Numbered from the stretch's first letter, positions 18,047 through 27,397 are shown. The stretch: 49,039 bases of DNA from Nitrososphaerales archaeon (GCA_030041295.1 JASHOD010000050.1:1-49039); one strand, 5' to 3'. Notes: a model not told the origin generated them from the sequence alone. Translations and numbers: made by a program.

Positions 18047-18414
18047 TTACACATACCTAAGGAAAGGAATTTGTTTGAAATGTTCGTCGCTAGTGTATAG
18101 CTCAGCGTCGAAACGCCTCGCAGTTGCGTATACCAAAGCATCCGAAAAATGCAGGTCGTACTCCAAGTTATAATCTGCAGCTTCTAGTGCAAGAGTTTGG
18201 TCCATTTGCACTATCAGTTTGTGTCAGAACCGCGTATCTTCTAAGGCGATTTGCTCGCCTTTGAGCTTCTTTACCTTCCTGTATACTTCATACATAACCA
18301 CCACGGAAGTAATTATCTCCCAGTAGGGCTATCGTCTATGGTCTTATTGTACTTTGTCGACTTTGGACCACCGGTGAAGCGTTCGATCCAACCAAAGCTG
18401 TCTAGAGATATCAA
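18047..18414 (-). pseudogene. Broken VapC (PIN) toxin
   Basis: Three blocks of a PIN domain can be read in order on the minus strand. The N-terminus SLDSFGWIERF starts at a TTG at 18414. A middle helix SVVVMYEVYRKVKKL lies in another frame, giving a frameshift near 18315-18328. The C-terminus has ALVYATARRF and LYTSDEHF, with an in-frame TGA at 18226-18224 separating it from the middle. The protein ends PFLRYV. At least two inactivating lesions are present, so the ribonuclease toxin cannot be made. It follows its antitoxin with a start/stop overlap (TTGA). Confidence 0.85.
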
Positions 18415-18616
18415 ACTGATTCAAATTCATCCCGAAGATCCTTACTAATCCGGGTGTGATTCCTTTAGTTTCCCTAATAGATCTAAGAGGCACATAGTGC
18501 AAAATTCTGTGTTTTGATATTGCTATCATTTTGTCGCCAGGTTTGATCCCAGTCTCCTTTCTTATCTTCTCTGGAATTACCACCTGATATTTCTTTGGTA
18601 CTTTGACAGTTTCCAT
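18411..18616 (-). pseudogene. Frameshifted AbrB-type VapB antitoxin
   Basis: The N-terminal AbrB/MazE swapped-hairpin domain is intact (VPKKYQVVIPEKIR, then GIKPGDKMI). The expected tail DLRDEFESV, which neutralises the toxin and ends exactly at the toxin start, is in a different frame, so there is an indel near 18445-18456. The unbroken frame runs on to 18344 with an unrelated tail. The DNA-binding half could still be made, and it might bind its old operator. Confidence 0.8.
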
Positions 18617-18704
18617 CTATGGCTCTATCGTATTACAGTGTCTTTATCGATATAAGCAGGTCGCAAAAAATTCGCATTTTTTGCCAATCCGTGGGATTTG
18701 ATGA

Positions 18705-19583
18705 ATGAAAGGGGAGCTCCTTTTTCACATTGTTATATACTATGGATTGAAACAACGAACATGGTTTTTGATCGATACCTCTAAAATCAGAATTGGTTGC
18801 GTAAGCTGGACGTATCCTGACTGGCTGGGTTCGTTTTATCTAAAGGACTCGTCCTCCCGCGATTTCCTGAGCTTGTATTCGAAAGTCTTCGACATTGTGG
18901 AAATTGATGCCACATTCTATCGCCTTCCCACGAACTCGACTGTGAAACAATGGAAGGAGAAAACTAGTCCCAACTTCCTATTCACCGCGAAGCTTCCGAA
19001 GAAAATATCTCACGATTCTCTTTTGAAGGATGTGTCCGCTCCTCTAAAGAGCTTCGAAGCTGTAATCAAGGGTCTAGGTCCAAAACTTGCCTGCATAATG
19101 ACGCAACTTCCACCTAACATGAAATTCGAGAAGAGCTTTTCGGACCTTGAGAAATTCCTTGGAAATATTGATCCGAACCTACGCTATGCAGTAGAATTTC
19201 GGGACACATCATGGTATCGAAGCGAGACCTACGATCTTCTTAAGAAAAGAGGAGTGACTATGGTCTGGTATGTAGGAAAGAATGGAAAGGAGACAATTCC
19301 TGAGGTGACGTCCGACTTGCTTTATCTCAGGTTTATGGGACAATTCGGTGAGTTTCCAAAATTCGACCATGTTCAAGAAGACAAAACCCAGATATTGAAA
19401 GAGTTGGTCTCAAACCTCGAAGAAAAAGCAGCTCCCGAGAATGTTAAGCAGATCTACATCCTGATGAGCAATCATTTCGAAGGGTTTGCACCATCGACTG
19501 CGAACAGCTTCCGAAGGCTTCTCGGTCTTCCGGAAGTCAACTGGAAGACAAATACTGGTTCGAGTTCAAATTTTTCTTTCTAG
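18705..19583 (+). CDS. DUF72 (YecE-like) protein
   Basis: A TIM-barrel protein of the DUF72 family, of unknown biochemical function. Diagnostic motifs are IGCVSWTYPDW at the first strand, EIDATFYRLP, FTAKLPKKISHD, AVEFRDTSW and YLRFMGQFGE. The conserved region begins about residue 28, so the annotated ATG gives an extra, rather hydrophobic leader; a TTG near 18768 is a possible alternative start. The 3' end overlaps the convergent methyltransferase pseudogene by 47 bases. Confidence 0.85.
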   Translation: MKGELLFHIVIYYGLKQRTWFLIDTSKIRIGCVSWTYPDWLGSFYLKDSSSRDFLSLYSKVFDIVEIDATFYRLPTNSTVKQWKEKTSPNFLFTAKLPKKISHDSLLKDVSAPLKSFEAVIKGLGPKLACIMTQLPPNMKFEKSFSDLEKFLGNIDPNLRYAVEFRDTSWYRSETYDLLKKRGVTMVWYVGKNGKETIPEVTSDLLYLRFMGQFGEFPKFDHVQEDKTQILKELVSNLEEKAAPENVKQIYILMSNHFEGFAPSTANSFRRLLGLPEVNWKTNTGSSSNFSF

Positions 19584-20357
19584 CTATAGTGAGCGTCATC
19601 GCGTAACGTTTCGAAATAGTTCCTCCGAATCTGTCATCAATCAGTCCTCGTATTCTCGTCAGGAATTCACCTCGTTTCATGGGCTCCATCGAAATCGTGG
19701 GAGAAAAAGTTGCAAGCAGTTCCACATACTCATTTGCGCTGTAAAGTACAGAAAGCGGGAAGGAGGAAAAGTAAACTAGATTAAATAATCTAGTGTCGAT
19801 TTCTTCAGCCTCTAGCTCAGAAGTCAAGGGCAAGTGAAAATTCTCTTCGTGACTTCCGCCGGGTTCATATTTCTTGTAAATTGGTTGAGATTCGAAGAAA
19901 AATTTGTCGCCGTCCTCATCCGAAACATGATTCGTTTTGATAATCGCAAGATGTCCACTAGGCTTGAGAAGAGTATGTGATTTTAGTAAATCTAACCTCG
20001 TGTTTTATACGTGAAATGAAGTCGCTGCGTAGATTAGGTTAAATGAATCAACTGGGAGATCTGCATTCTCATAGTCACCGGTAATCACTCGAACTTTTCC
20101 GTATTTGCTTAATTGTCGGCAGCCACTTGAGCTAGATTTGCACCTAGTTCTATCGCGGTAATATCATATCCTCGCTTTGCCAAAGGTACCGTTGCCTGCC
20201 CAATTCCGATTCCAATCTCCAGCAGCCGGGCGCCGCTTTCTAGTCCCGTATTTTCAATTAGAGCATCAAAAAGCGCATCCGGATATTTTGGACGCACGGC
20301 TTCATAAAGCGCAGCGTTGGAGTCGAATGTAGTTCGGAAACAAAAATCGTCTGTCAA
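19537..20357 (-). pseudogene. Class I SAM-dependent methyltransferase, broken
   Basis: A complete methyltransferase outline can be read. YEAVRPKYPDALFDALI and the SAM-binding LLEIGIGIGQATVPLA lie in the first frame (to about 20109). A one-base deletion (AATTTAAG to AATTAAG) puts VRVITGDYENADLP in the next frame. An in-frame TAA near 20007 then interrupts it before LLKPSGHLAIIKTNHV, and the C-terminus continues intact to 19537. Two lesions make function unlikely. The start is taken as the TTG at 20357, just after the upstream regulator's stop. Confidence 0.8.
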
Positions 20358-20364
20358 AGAAACT

Positions 20365-21405
20365 CTAGATACCAAGAATTTCAGATGACTTTCCAAGAGC
20401 AATTAATCCGTTTGGCATAATATTGAGTGGTATAGACACTGTAGCGGTGTATACTTGACCTACAATCACGGTATTTGTCTTGTGCATTGTGAATTGGATG
20501 TTTAAGACAAGAGAATTGTTGCCAGTAGGAAGATTGGCAAGATTAACTAGACGAGAGAGTGAAAGAAGCAAACCAAGGTTAACTGTTGCCACACCTATAG
20601 ATCCGAAACTCTGGATATAATAGGTCGTAACCGCATTTTGACTGAATAATTGGCTCGCTACCGGCGGAGACCCTCCAACTCCAAGATCAGCCACTTGTTC
20701 AAGAACGAAGCAGCAATTCGATGGATTAGCTGGGACAAATTGGAGCGAAAGCGAATCAAGGAAAGTTCCATCGGCATGCCAGATAGAAATGCCGAGGCTG
20801 TCTGTTTGCACTGTTGCATTAGCCGCTACGGGAAGACCAGCCAAGTTGAAATTAAAATCGCTTAGAAGATTGTCCCCACTTGTTTCGTTGAAATTGACAG
20901 TCTGCCAAGGACTGGCAGTAATCTGCTTTTGATAATCCCCACTCAGGGTCTGTTGGTTATTGTAAAAAACAAAATTGCCACTCGAAATTGCTACCCCAAC
21001 AATCAACAGCACTACGATAATGATTGTTGTAGAAACTATCACAATACTACGCTTTGACCGAATATTTGGAAGCGTTCTCTTGCGGCTTTTTTCAATTGAA
21101 TTTGCCACACTTGCGGGCGAGCGGGCCATACTCACTACTTCGAAAAGATGAAATGCCTCCTTCCCGTCATCTGTTAATTCGTAAGTGCCTTGTTCTGAGA
21201 CCCTAACTAGGTCTCCGAGTTTACCGATATGAAACGATAGATGACCACTACTTTCGATACCGACCTTCTTCTTTAGTTCGGAGAAGGTCAGCGGCTGTTC
21301 ATTCAGTGCATGTAATATTTCGATTCGAGTCGGATGACCAAGGGCGTCAAATAGTTGAGCCTTGGAAGGGTCAAATTTCTCCCCATCATCATTATTCTCT
21401 TGCAT
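20365..21405 (-). CDS. Membrane-anchored winged-helix (ArsR-like) regulator with extracytoplasmic domain
   Basis: Residues 15-90 form an ArsR-like winged helix: FDALGHPTRIEILHAL, recognition helix SGHLSFHIGKL, and a wing ending GTYELTDDGKEA. A basic linker leads to one transmembrane helix at about 120-142 (IVIVSTTIIIVVLLIVGVAI). The remaining 200 residues are Thr/Asn/Ser-rich beta-type sequence expected outside the cell, with a CC pair near residue 233. This is the plan of a one-component transmembrane regulator. The ligand and target are unknown. It lies downstream of the acyl-CoA synthetase on the same strand. Confidence 0.8.
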   Translation of the reverse strand: MQENNDDGEKFDPSKAQLFDALGHPTRIEILHALNEQPLTFSELKKKVGIESSGHLSFHIGKLGDLVRVSEQGTYELTDDGKEAFHLFEVVSMARSPASVANSIEKSRKRTLPNIRSKRSIVIVSTTIIIVVLLIVGVAISSGNFVFYNNQQTLSGDYQKQITASPWQTVNFNETSGDNLLSDFNFNLAGLPVAANATVQTDSLGISIWHADGTFLDSLSLQFVPANPSNCCFVLEQVADLGVGGSPPVASQLFSQNAVTTYYIQSFGSIGVATVNLGLLLSLSRLVNLANLPTGNNSLVLNIQFTMHKTNTVIVGQVYTATVSIPLNIMPNGLIALGKSSEILGI

Positions 21406-21567
21406 AATTCCGGCGTCTCCTACCGAGGTAAGGAAGACTGGGAATTTATTTCCTTGTTTTTAGACCGTGCATGGCAAGACCAAATTGGCCATGTCTACGA
21501 AAATAGACTGCACCCGAGCCATTTTGATAAAAACCTAAGCGTCAAAAGTGCGTCTGGAACACTATCT

Positions 21568-23292
21568 CTAGCTTGCAGCCTTTTGTTCGGACGTCTTCAC
21601 TTGCTCCCCTTCTCGGAGCTTGCGACGCAATACTTTCCCGACCAACGACTTTGGAAGGTCATCTACGAATTCGATGATCTTCGGAACTTTGTACGGAGCG
21701 ATTCTTTCCTTGCAGAAAGCCTTGATTTGATCCGCGCCCGGGTTCTTCGTCTTGTCTTTCAGTACGACAAATGCTTTCACAGTTTCTCCTCTATATTCAT
21801 CTGGAACTCCGATGACGGCGGCCTCCTTTATGTCAGGGTGTGTATAGAGCACTTCTTCGACATCCCTCGGCCAAACCTTGAAACCGGAGGCGTCGATCAA
21901 GTCCTTCTTTCTGTCTACAATGAAGAAGAAGCCGTCCTCGTCCTGCTTTGCAATGTCTCCGGTAAGGAGCCATTCATCACGAAATACTTTCTTCGTTTCC
22001 TCGTCGTTGTTCCAATATCCCTTCATCACCTGCGGCCCCCTCACAGCGAGCTCTCCGACCTCTCCGATGGCTAGGTCCTTCATCCCTGTCTCGATGTCTA
22101 CAATCTTCGAATCCGTATTGGGGTAGGGGACTCCTATCGACCCCTCCTTCATGATTACTTTCGGGCGCATCACGTTACAATGAGTGACCGGGCTCGCCTC
22201 TGTCAGGCCGTACCCTTCGACCAGTTTCCCACCAGAAACTGCGTTGAACTTCTTTTGTACTTCTACAGGAAGAGGAGCTCCTCCCGACACGCAGCGTTCG
22301 ACCGAACTAATCGAGTAATTAGCCAGTTCTGGATGATGGAGAAGCGCGATATACATCGTAGGGACACCAGGGAAGATCTGAATTTTCTCCTTGTGAATTG
22401 TCTCAAGTACCTCCTTTGGAGTGAAGGTCGGTAGCATGACTATTCTCTGACCGGCGTAAATTGAGGCGAGCATCGCCACTGAAAGCCCGTAGATGTGAAA
22501 GAAGGGAATTACGGCGAGTATTGTTTCTTGATCTTTTGATATCCCGATCCAGTTCGCCATAATCACGGCGTTCGAGACGAGATTCTCGTGAGTGAGCATT
22601 GCGCCCTTGGAGATGCCCGTAGTTCCGCCCGTATACTGGATAACGGCTATATCGTTCTTTGTATCGACCGGGAGAGATTCTGTCTTTGGCTTTTCTTTAG
22701 ATTGATTTCTTACAAAATCGGTTAGTTTTGTTGTCCCCTCCTTTTGAAGTGTCTCGATATGTTTCGCCGGACCGGCGAGCTGTTTTTTGAGCGGAGGTAG
22801 ATAATCAGTTACAGAAGTGACAAAGACGTACTTCAATTTTGAGAGTCTAGTACGACATTTCTCAAACTCTTGGTAGAAGTTGTTTGGTCCAACGACATTG
22901 TTCAAAAGTACGACCGCGACCGATTCAGAGTTTGCGAGCTGGAACTCTAGTTCTTTCTCCCTGTATAGGGGGTTGCACGGTACGACCGATGCGCCGCTTT
23001 TCAAAATTCCAAAGAAACAAAAAACGTATTGAGGGACGTTGGGTAAGATAAGGGCAACCTTGGATCCCTTTGTCACACCAAGAGAAATTAGTCCGTTTGC
23101 AAATTGGTTAGAGAGTTCATCCAATTCCTTGTACGTAATCTTCTTCCCCATGTATGAAAGCGCGACCCAGTCGGGGTGGTTCTTCGTGGTTTCAGAAAGA
23201 AGAGCGAAGAGAGGCTCTATTGGATAGTCAATATTAGCGGAAATATCAGGAGGATAGAACTTGAGCCAAGGTCTTGCGGTGACCGTTTGCAT
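21568..23292 (-). CDS. Long-chain acyl-CoA synthetase (AMP-forming)
   Basis: An ANL-superfamily ligase (574 aa) that activates fatty acids to acyl-CoA through acyl-AMP. The phosphate-binding loop is QYTGGTTGISKGAMLTH near residue 220. The adenine motif is EGYGLTEASP, the hinge is LTGDIAKQDEDGFFFIVDRKKD and the catalytic Lys lies in KSLVGKVLRR. Length and motif order match FadD-like enzymes. It supplies substrate for the beta-oxidation genes at 27.5-40.3 kb. The exact chain-length preference is not visible. Confidence 0.92.
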   Translation of the reverse strand: MQTVTARPWLKFYPPDISANIDYPIEPLFALLSETTKNHPDWVALSYMGKKITYKELDELSNQFANGLISLGVTKGSKVALILPNVPQYVFCFFGILKSGASVVPCNPLYREKELEFQLANSESVAVVLLNNVVGPNNFYQEFEKCRTRLSKLKYVFVTSVTDYLPPLKKQLAGPAKHIETLQKEGTTKLTDFVRNQSKEKPKTESLPVDTKNDIAVIQYTGGTTGISKGAMLTHENLVSNAVIMANWIGISKDQETILAVIPFFHIYGLSVAMLASIYAGQRIVMLPTFTPKEVLETIHKEKIQIFPGVPTMYIALLHHPELANYSISSVERCVSGGAPLPVEVQKKFNAVSGGKLVEGYGLTEASPVTHCNVMRPKVIMKEGSIGVPYPNTDSKIVDIETGMKDLAIGEVGELAVRGPQVMKGYWNNDEETKKVFRDEWLLTGDIAKQDEDGFFFIVDRKKDLIDASGFKVWPRDVEEVLYTHPDIKEAAVIGVPDEYRGETVKAFVVLKDKTKNPGADQIKAFCKERIAPYKVPKIIEFVDDLPKSLVGKVLRRKLREGEQVKTSEQKAAS

Positions 23293-23635
23293 CGAAAATA
23301 TCTACAGCCATTTCCTCTGTCGTATTATTTTAATCTTGGGCGTATCTTAATCTCGATACAATGGACACTGGAAATAATCCTTAGCGGGCTACACTTATTT
23401 TTTATAAGATCGAATCTCTTTATGCGCTAGATAATCATTGTTAAAGAATAGTGTAGAAGGAATTTAAACACAAGGCGCAGGAGCGAACCTTGGCGAAGCA
23501 AATACTATTTTGAAGCCAAATATAGCAAAGCCTGTCTACGGCCGATTTCATGTTCAAAATATCGTCGCTTCGAATAGGCATGGCATAAGTAATACTAAAT
23601 TGTCATATGTAATAACGTTCATCGAGTATGAAATA
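23293..23635 (+). other. Intergenic region, no gene recognised
   Basis: An AT-rich stretch upstream of the acyl-CoA synthetase (minus) and of a decayed antitoxin (plus). A TATTATTTTAAT run near 23325, oriented toward the synthetase start, could belong to its promoter. A TTTTTTATAAG run lies near 23399. No RNA gene or conserved frame was seen. Confidence 0.5.
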
Positions 23636-23880
23636 TTGAGTCAGAGTCACACTGTAACAGAAAGGGAACCGCGACGATTTCCATAGACATAAGGAGAAGA
23701 CATAATTTGAAGAAGGGGTCAAAAGTCCATTTTATCGATACAGAGCGAGGATCATTGACTGTTCCTGTCGTGAGTCTTGAGAGCTTGAGCGGTGTTGACA
23801 AGGATCGGAAAGAGATTCTGTATAAGATGATCAAAGAGCTTCAGGGCGAAAGAAGAAAGGAAGCTTCTCATGACGAGTGA
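23636..23880 (+). pseudogene. Frameshifted AbrB-type VapB antitoxin
   Basis: From a TTG at 23636 the sequence reads SQSHTVTER. The rest of an AbrB antitoxin (GTATISIDIRRRHNLKKGS, then VPVVSLESLSGVDKDRKEIL and an EER-rich tail) is in another frame. The shift lies in the G run at 23664-23666, consistent with loss of one G. The C-terminal part is otherwise perfect to its stop at 23880. An ATT start in the second frame could conceivably still make a near-complete protein. Confidence 0.75.
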
Positions 23881-23926
23881 TCGTGTCGCTCTAGATACTG
23901 GAGCTACACGGATCCAAGATTGAAGG
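23870..23926 (+). pseudogene. VapC (PIN) toxin stub
   Basis: An ATG overlapping the antitoxin's end starts MTSDRVALDTGA, the first strand of a PIN domain with its first catalytic Asp. After this the frame closes within six codons and no more PIN sequence follows before the next gene at 23980. All but the first strand of the toxin has been deleted. Confidence 0.6.
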
Positions 23927-23979
23927 AGCTCGGCTTAGTTTCTACATTGCTCTTATCGGTCTCGTGACTGAGTCAATTG

Positions 23980-25635
23980 TCAAGTAGTTACATTCAGCGA
24001 AATCATCGCATATCCTGTTGCGCCGCTGGGATATGGGGAAGCTTCAGCATACGTTTGTAGGTTACCTTGACCATCTGTAGCGCGGACGTAAACTTGGTAA
24101 GAACCGGGTTTAGGCTGCTGCCAATTAAAAGCCCACAATCTCCAAGTCAGGCTAGATATGGCAGCTTTAAGAGTAGCAGCTTGCCAAGTCACGCGCTGAT
24201 CGAAACTTAGTTCCACATTCGATATCCCTCTATCGCCTGCAAACGCGTATCCTCCAAGCAAGACAGAACCACCGTTTTGCGACAAGCTGACCGAAGCTCC
24301 GTCACTGGGAATTATGATAAACGCCATTGTGTTTACCGCCGCATTCGGCGCATAGCCTCGCGTCTGCCAATAGCCGCTGTATGTAGAATCGACGAGGTCT
24401 ATCCGCGTTATCCATTTCGGGCTCATCATTCCGTAAAATCCTGGAATCACTGCCCGGAGCGGGAAGCCATGCTGTTGTGGGAGATCCACTCCATTCATCT
24501 GGTATGCGACGATGCATTCTGATTCTAGCGCTTTTGAAATTGGAATTCCGACTGTGTAGCCGTCAACCGAAGTGAAAACGACATACTGCACTCTGGAAGT
24601 TTGTAGTCCTGCGTCGTTAAGAAGGTCAGAGATTCTTATTCCTCCCCAGTTTGCATTGCTAATCAAATTACCGTTGACTAGATTGCTGACACATTCAAAT
24701 GTCGAATACTCGCTGAATCCTGCCCCTGGCAAGCTCTTCAATTCATCTAATGTGTAGGATTTGGAATTCCCACCCCCATTGAGTATGAGTTTCCAAGTGT
24801 CCGGGTTCACTGCGGGATCAAAGATATCAATAGCTACACGATAAAAATTGTAGTTCGATGTAACTTCAGAGTCAACCAGAGAAGCAAGACGTGTATCTTC
24901 GAAAATAGACGGGGTTAAAGGGGGATAAGACATACCGGCTCTTGCTCCTCCAGTTCCATTTTGAGCAGATGCTTCAGAAATAATCACTCCGATGCTCGTT
25001 AGAGCTAGAGCGGCACCAACAACGAAGACAGTAGTTCTTTCGATGAATGTCCTTCTATCTCGTGAAATTATGGCACCTTCTTGTGTCGCCGTAACCTGTC
25101 GAGAAGCCGATAATTGCACTAGCCCAGCGGATTTGTAGCTATAAACCAAGACAACCGAATAGATGAACGAAGAAAGAAGTAGAACTGATGGGAAAAGGAA
25201 ATTCGCGTATGGGCTGAAAACCGTGCTCGCGATGCCAAACCATGAAGCTCCCGAGAGAGGAAACACTACTAGCCCAAAGAAGAGCCACGGAACAAATGCA
25301 TAGAGAAGGAATTGCTCCATTACACTTAGGCGCGTAATGCGACTAATCCTGGGATGGAAGAACTTGTCGAAGATTATTCCAAAAAAACCATAAACAATTA
25401 CCGCAATAATGGAAGTGACAGCAAGCCCTAGCAAACCTGCCGTATCCCCGAACGCCTGGATCATCGGCTGCTCTAATGATGCGGGAACAATTCCAATGAA
25501 AGCCTCGGTTGCAGTCTCTGGTGCAAAAGCGGCGAATCCGCCCAAGCGCACTACAAACTCAAAGATGAGCGCAACTAGCCCGGCCCAAGCACCGGCATTG
25601 AAGGCAAAGAGAGTGCTAGCCTTCCTGTTGCTCAA
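23980..25635 (-). CDS. Membrane-bound sulfite-oxidase-family molybdopterin oxidoreductase
   Basis: Residues 1-175 hold about four transmembrane helices. A twin-arginine-like segment (RRTFIERTTVF, residue 194) and another helix come next. The sulfite-oxidase domain follows, with the molybdenum-ligand Cys at about residue 315 (STFECVSN), then WGGIRISDLL, HGFPLRAVIPGFYG, KWITRIDLVD and the C-terminal dimerisation domain with WRLWAFNW. The catalytic domain should face outside. The substrate could be sulfite or another oxo-acceptor, and no heme domain is seen. The membrane domain may pass electrons to quinone, which is an inference. Confidence 0.85.
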   Translation of the reverse strand: MSNRKASTLFAFNAGAWAGLVALIFEFVVRLGGFAAFAPETATEAFIGIVPASLEQPMIQAFGDTAGLLGLAVTSIIAVIVYGFFGIIFDKFFHPRISRITRLSVMEQFLLYAFVPWLFFGLVVFPLSGASWFGIASTVFSPYANFLFPSVLLLSSFIYSVVLVYSYKSAGLVQLSASRQVTATQEGAIISRDRRTFIERTTVFVVGAALALTSIGVIISEASAQNGTGGARAGMSYPPLTPSIFEDTRLASLVDSEVTSNYNFYRVAIDIFDPAVNPDTWKLILNGGGNSKSYTLDELKSLPGAGFSEYSTFECVSNLVNGNLISNANWGGIRISDLLNDAGLQTSRVQYVVFTSVDGYTVGIPISKALESECIVAYQMNGVDLPQQHGFPLRAVIPGFYGMMSPKWITRIDLVDSTYSGYWQTRGYAPNAAVNTMAFIIIPSDGASVSLSQNGGSVLLGGYAFAGDRGISNVELSFDQRVTWQAATLKAAISSLTWRLWAFNWQQPKPGSYQVYVRATDGQGNLQTYAEASPYPSGATGYAMISLNVTT

Positions 25636-25656
25636 GATGCAATCACGCTTAGTAAA

Positions 25657-25881
25657 CTAGTTCTGAACGCTCTTGGTCTGTCGTCTCATCAATATTCCGG
25701 AAGAGAAAATCATTATGAGAATTCCCACAACGAGCAAGAAAGAGCCGATATAGATCCATGTTGGATTATTATCCATGAAGCTCCCTCCGCCCGCGTCTCC
25801 AGCGCCTTGTAGCGCGAAGGTTCCGCCCGCTAGAAGTACCAAGACTCCGACGATTATCCCAACTATTCTCGGCCCTCGCAT
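25657..25881 (-). CDS. Small two-helix membrane protein
   Basis: A 74-residue protein with helices at about 7-25 (VGIIVGVLVLLAGGTFAL) and 43-64 (WIYIGSFLLVVGILIMIF), joined by a Gly-rich loop and ending in a basic tail. It resembles DUF3185-type small membrane proteins, but assignment is uncertain. It lies 21 bases upstream of the molybdopterin oxidoreductase on the same strand, so it may be an accessory or assembly partner of that enzyme. Confidence 0.6.
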   Translation of the reverse strand: MRGPRIVGIIVGVLVLLAGGTFALQGAGDAGGGSFMDNNPTWIYIGSFLLVVGILIMIFSSGILMRRQTKSVQN

Positions 25882-25953
25882 ATTTCAACTATCTCTATAG
25901 TAGCAAACTTTTTGCTTACTTGATAAGATTTGTAGCTTCTTTTAGCAGTTTTG

Positions 25954-27107
25954 TCATCTCTCGCTTCCGGATGCTTTTCTCCTCTCTGACCGCTTTCCTC
26001 GAGATCGTCGCGATCTTTGTGATAGTTGGTGTCGCGCTCGTCCTTTCGGTCGCTTCAGTCTTCTTCTAGGTAGAAGTTCCTCCCGTATACTTCTCTCGCG
26101 GACATAGTTCTCGATGTCTTTTGCTCTGACCATCCATCTGCCTCCATTCTTCATCGCGTTGATCGTGCCCATCCGAGCAAGTAATCTCGTGTACTCAACG
26201 CCGAGATCGTACTTCTTCGGGGGTTCCGCCAATGGAACCAAGTTGTCACCTAGACTTGATTGTCTTGCAGTTGTTATGTACTCGGTGAGGGTTGCAACAT
26301 ACTCTTCCGACATAAAGTCGTAATATGGTTTGAGCGAGTCTTTGTACTGCGTCTGCATCAAGACTCTGAGATACTTTGACTTGTGCTCTGTCTTGATAAT
26401 TGGCGGAGGCAATTTGCGCTTCATTAGGATTAGCCCGGCAAGCAGTCTTGAAACTCTGACATTTCCGTCGTCGAATGGGTGAATGGAAATGAGCCATAGA
26501 TGCACTTTGAAAGCCATCTCCACTGGTGTGAGTTTGTCGGAGCTTGCGTTAACATAATCAACCATCTCGCTGATCATGCGTTCTATCTCGTACGCGGGCG
26601 GTGGAACGTAGGTAGAGTCTCTTATTCGAACAAAGCCCCTTCGAAAGCGGCCCGGGTTTGCTTCTTCGATTCCATTAACTACAAGCCGATGCGGATCCAG
26701 GATGTCTGAAACTTTCAGCACGGGTTTTGTCTCCCCCGCCATATCGATCAACATGTCGAGGCTTGTGGTATGTTCTTTGCTTCAATGAAGTCCTTTAGTG
26801 GCTTGCCCGAAATCGTCATCCCGGTCTCGATGAAAGAACGAGTCTCTGATTCCGTTAGTGTGTTACCTTCGATAGAGTTAGTGTGATACGTGTACTTCGT
26901 TCGCAGTATCTTTGTGACCTTCGCAACGATGCGGTCGTCTTCACTTCTAATTGTTGCAAACTCGTCTTGTAGGCGCTCGATAGTCCTCGATAGCTTGGGA
27001 GTTGTAGTTGGCTTTGCTTTTCCAATATCTCGAATGATACCAACAGCCCGCGGTGCTACATCCCACGGAGAGACTTTCATGATATGAGGATTATCGGTTT
27101 GGCCCAT
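25954..27107 (-). pseudogene. Fic/DOC-family protein split by a frameshift
   Basis: The upstream part (to about 26748) contains the class II inhibitory helix TNSIEGNTLT and ISGKPLKDFIEAKN. The downstream part, in another frame, begins HTTSLDMLIDM and carries the Fic core HPFDDGNVRVSR. Restoring one C near 26770 (AACCATACC for AACATACC) joins them into one protein of about 380 aa. The core also has Val where the motif HPFxxGNGR has Gly. Fic enzymes AMPylate or otherwise modify proteins. The downstream frame ends in an Arg/Ser-rich tail. A TATA-like ACATATAAC lies about 20 bases before the ATG at 27107. Confidence 0.75.
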
Positions 27108-27232
27108 AAACAGTAAATCGTTATATGTTATGTACAATATTGGTATACGTGTTGCCTTTTTTCTTCTAGAGTTGGGCCAGCACAACTACGAGGATGGTTC
27201 ACCGCACTATTGTTTGTTCAGATACAATATCA

Positions 27233-27397
27233 TCAGTGTGAAGAATTTGCTTCGTCTCCAGCTTCGACTACCTCATGCGAGTTCGAATAGACAGGCCAAA
27301 TAGCTTTGTACCAGTTTTTCGATAGAGTGTGTAAGACTCCTCTGCGCTTCGAATTTGTGCTGAAATCGCAGTCTTTGCAATGATACTCTTTCACCAC
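27233..27397 (-). CDS. Possible small zinc-finger-like protein
   Basis: A GTG-initiated frame of 54 residues with YHCKDCDFSTNSKRRG near the start, a CxxC pair typical of archaeal C2H2-like small proteins, then an aromatic stretch and an acidic tail. A second CxxC or two properly spaced His residues are not seen, so it may be incomplete, frameshifted or spurious. Confidence 0.3.
   Translation of the reverse strand: MVKEYHCKDCDFSTNSKRRGVLHTLSKNWYKAIWPVYSNSHEVVEAGDEANSSH

Noticed and set aside
18224-18226. In-frame TGA in the PIN toxin as a selenocysteine codon
   Set aside because: No SECIS-like hairpin was seen, PIN proteins do not use selenocysteine here, and the same gene has an independent frameshift, so decay is simpler.
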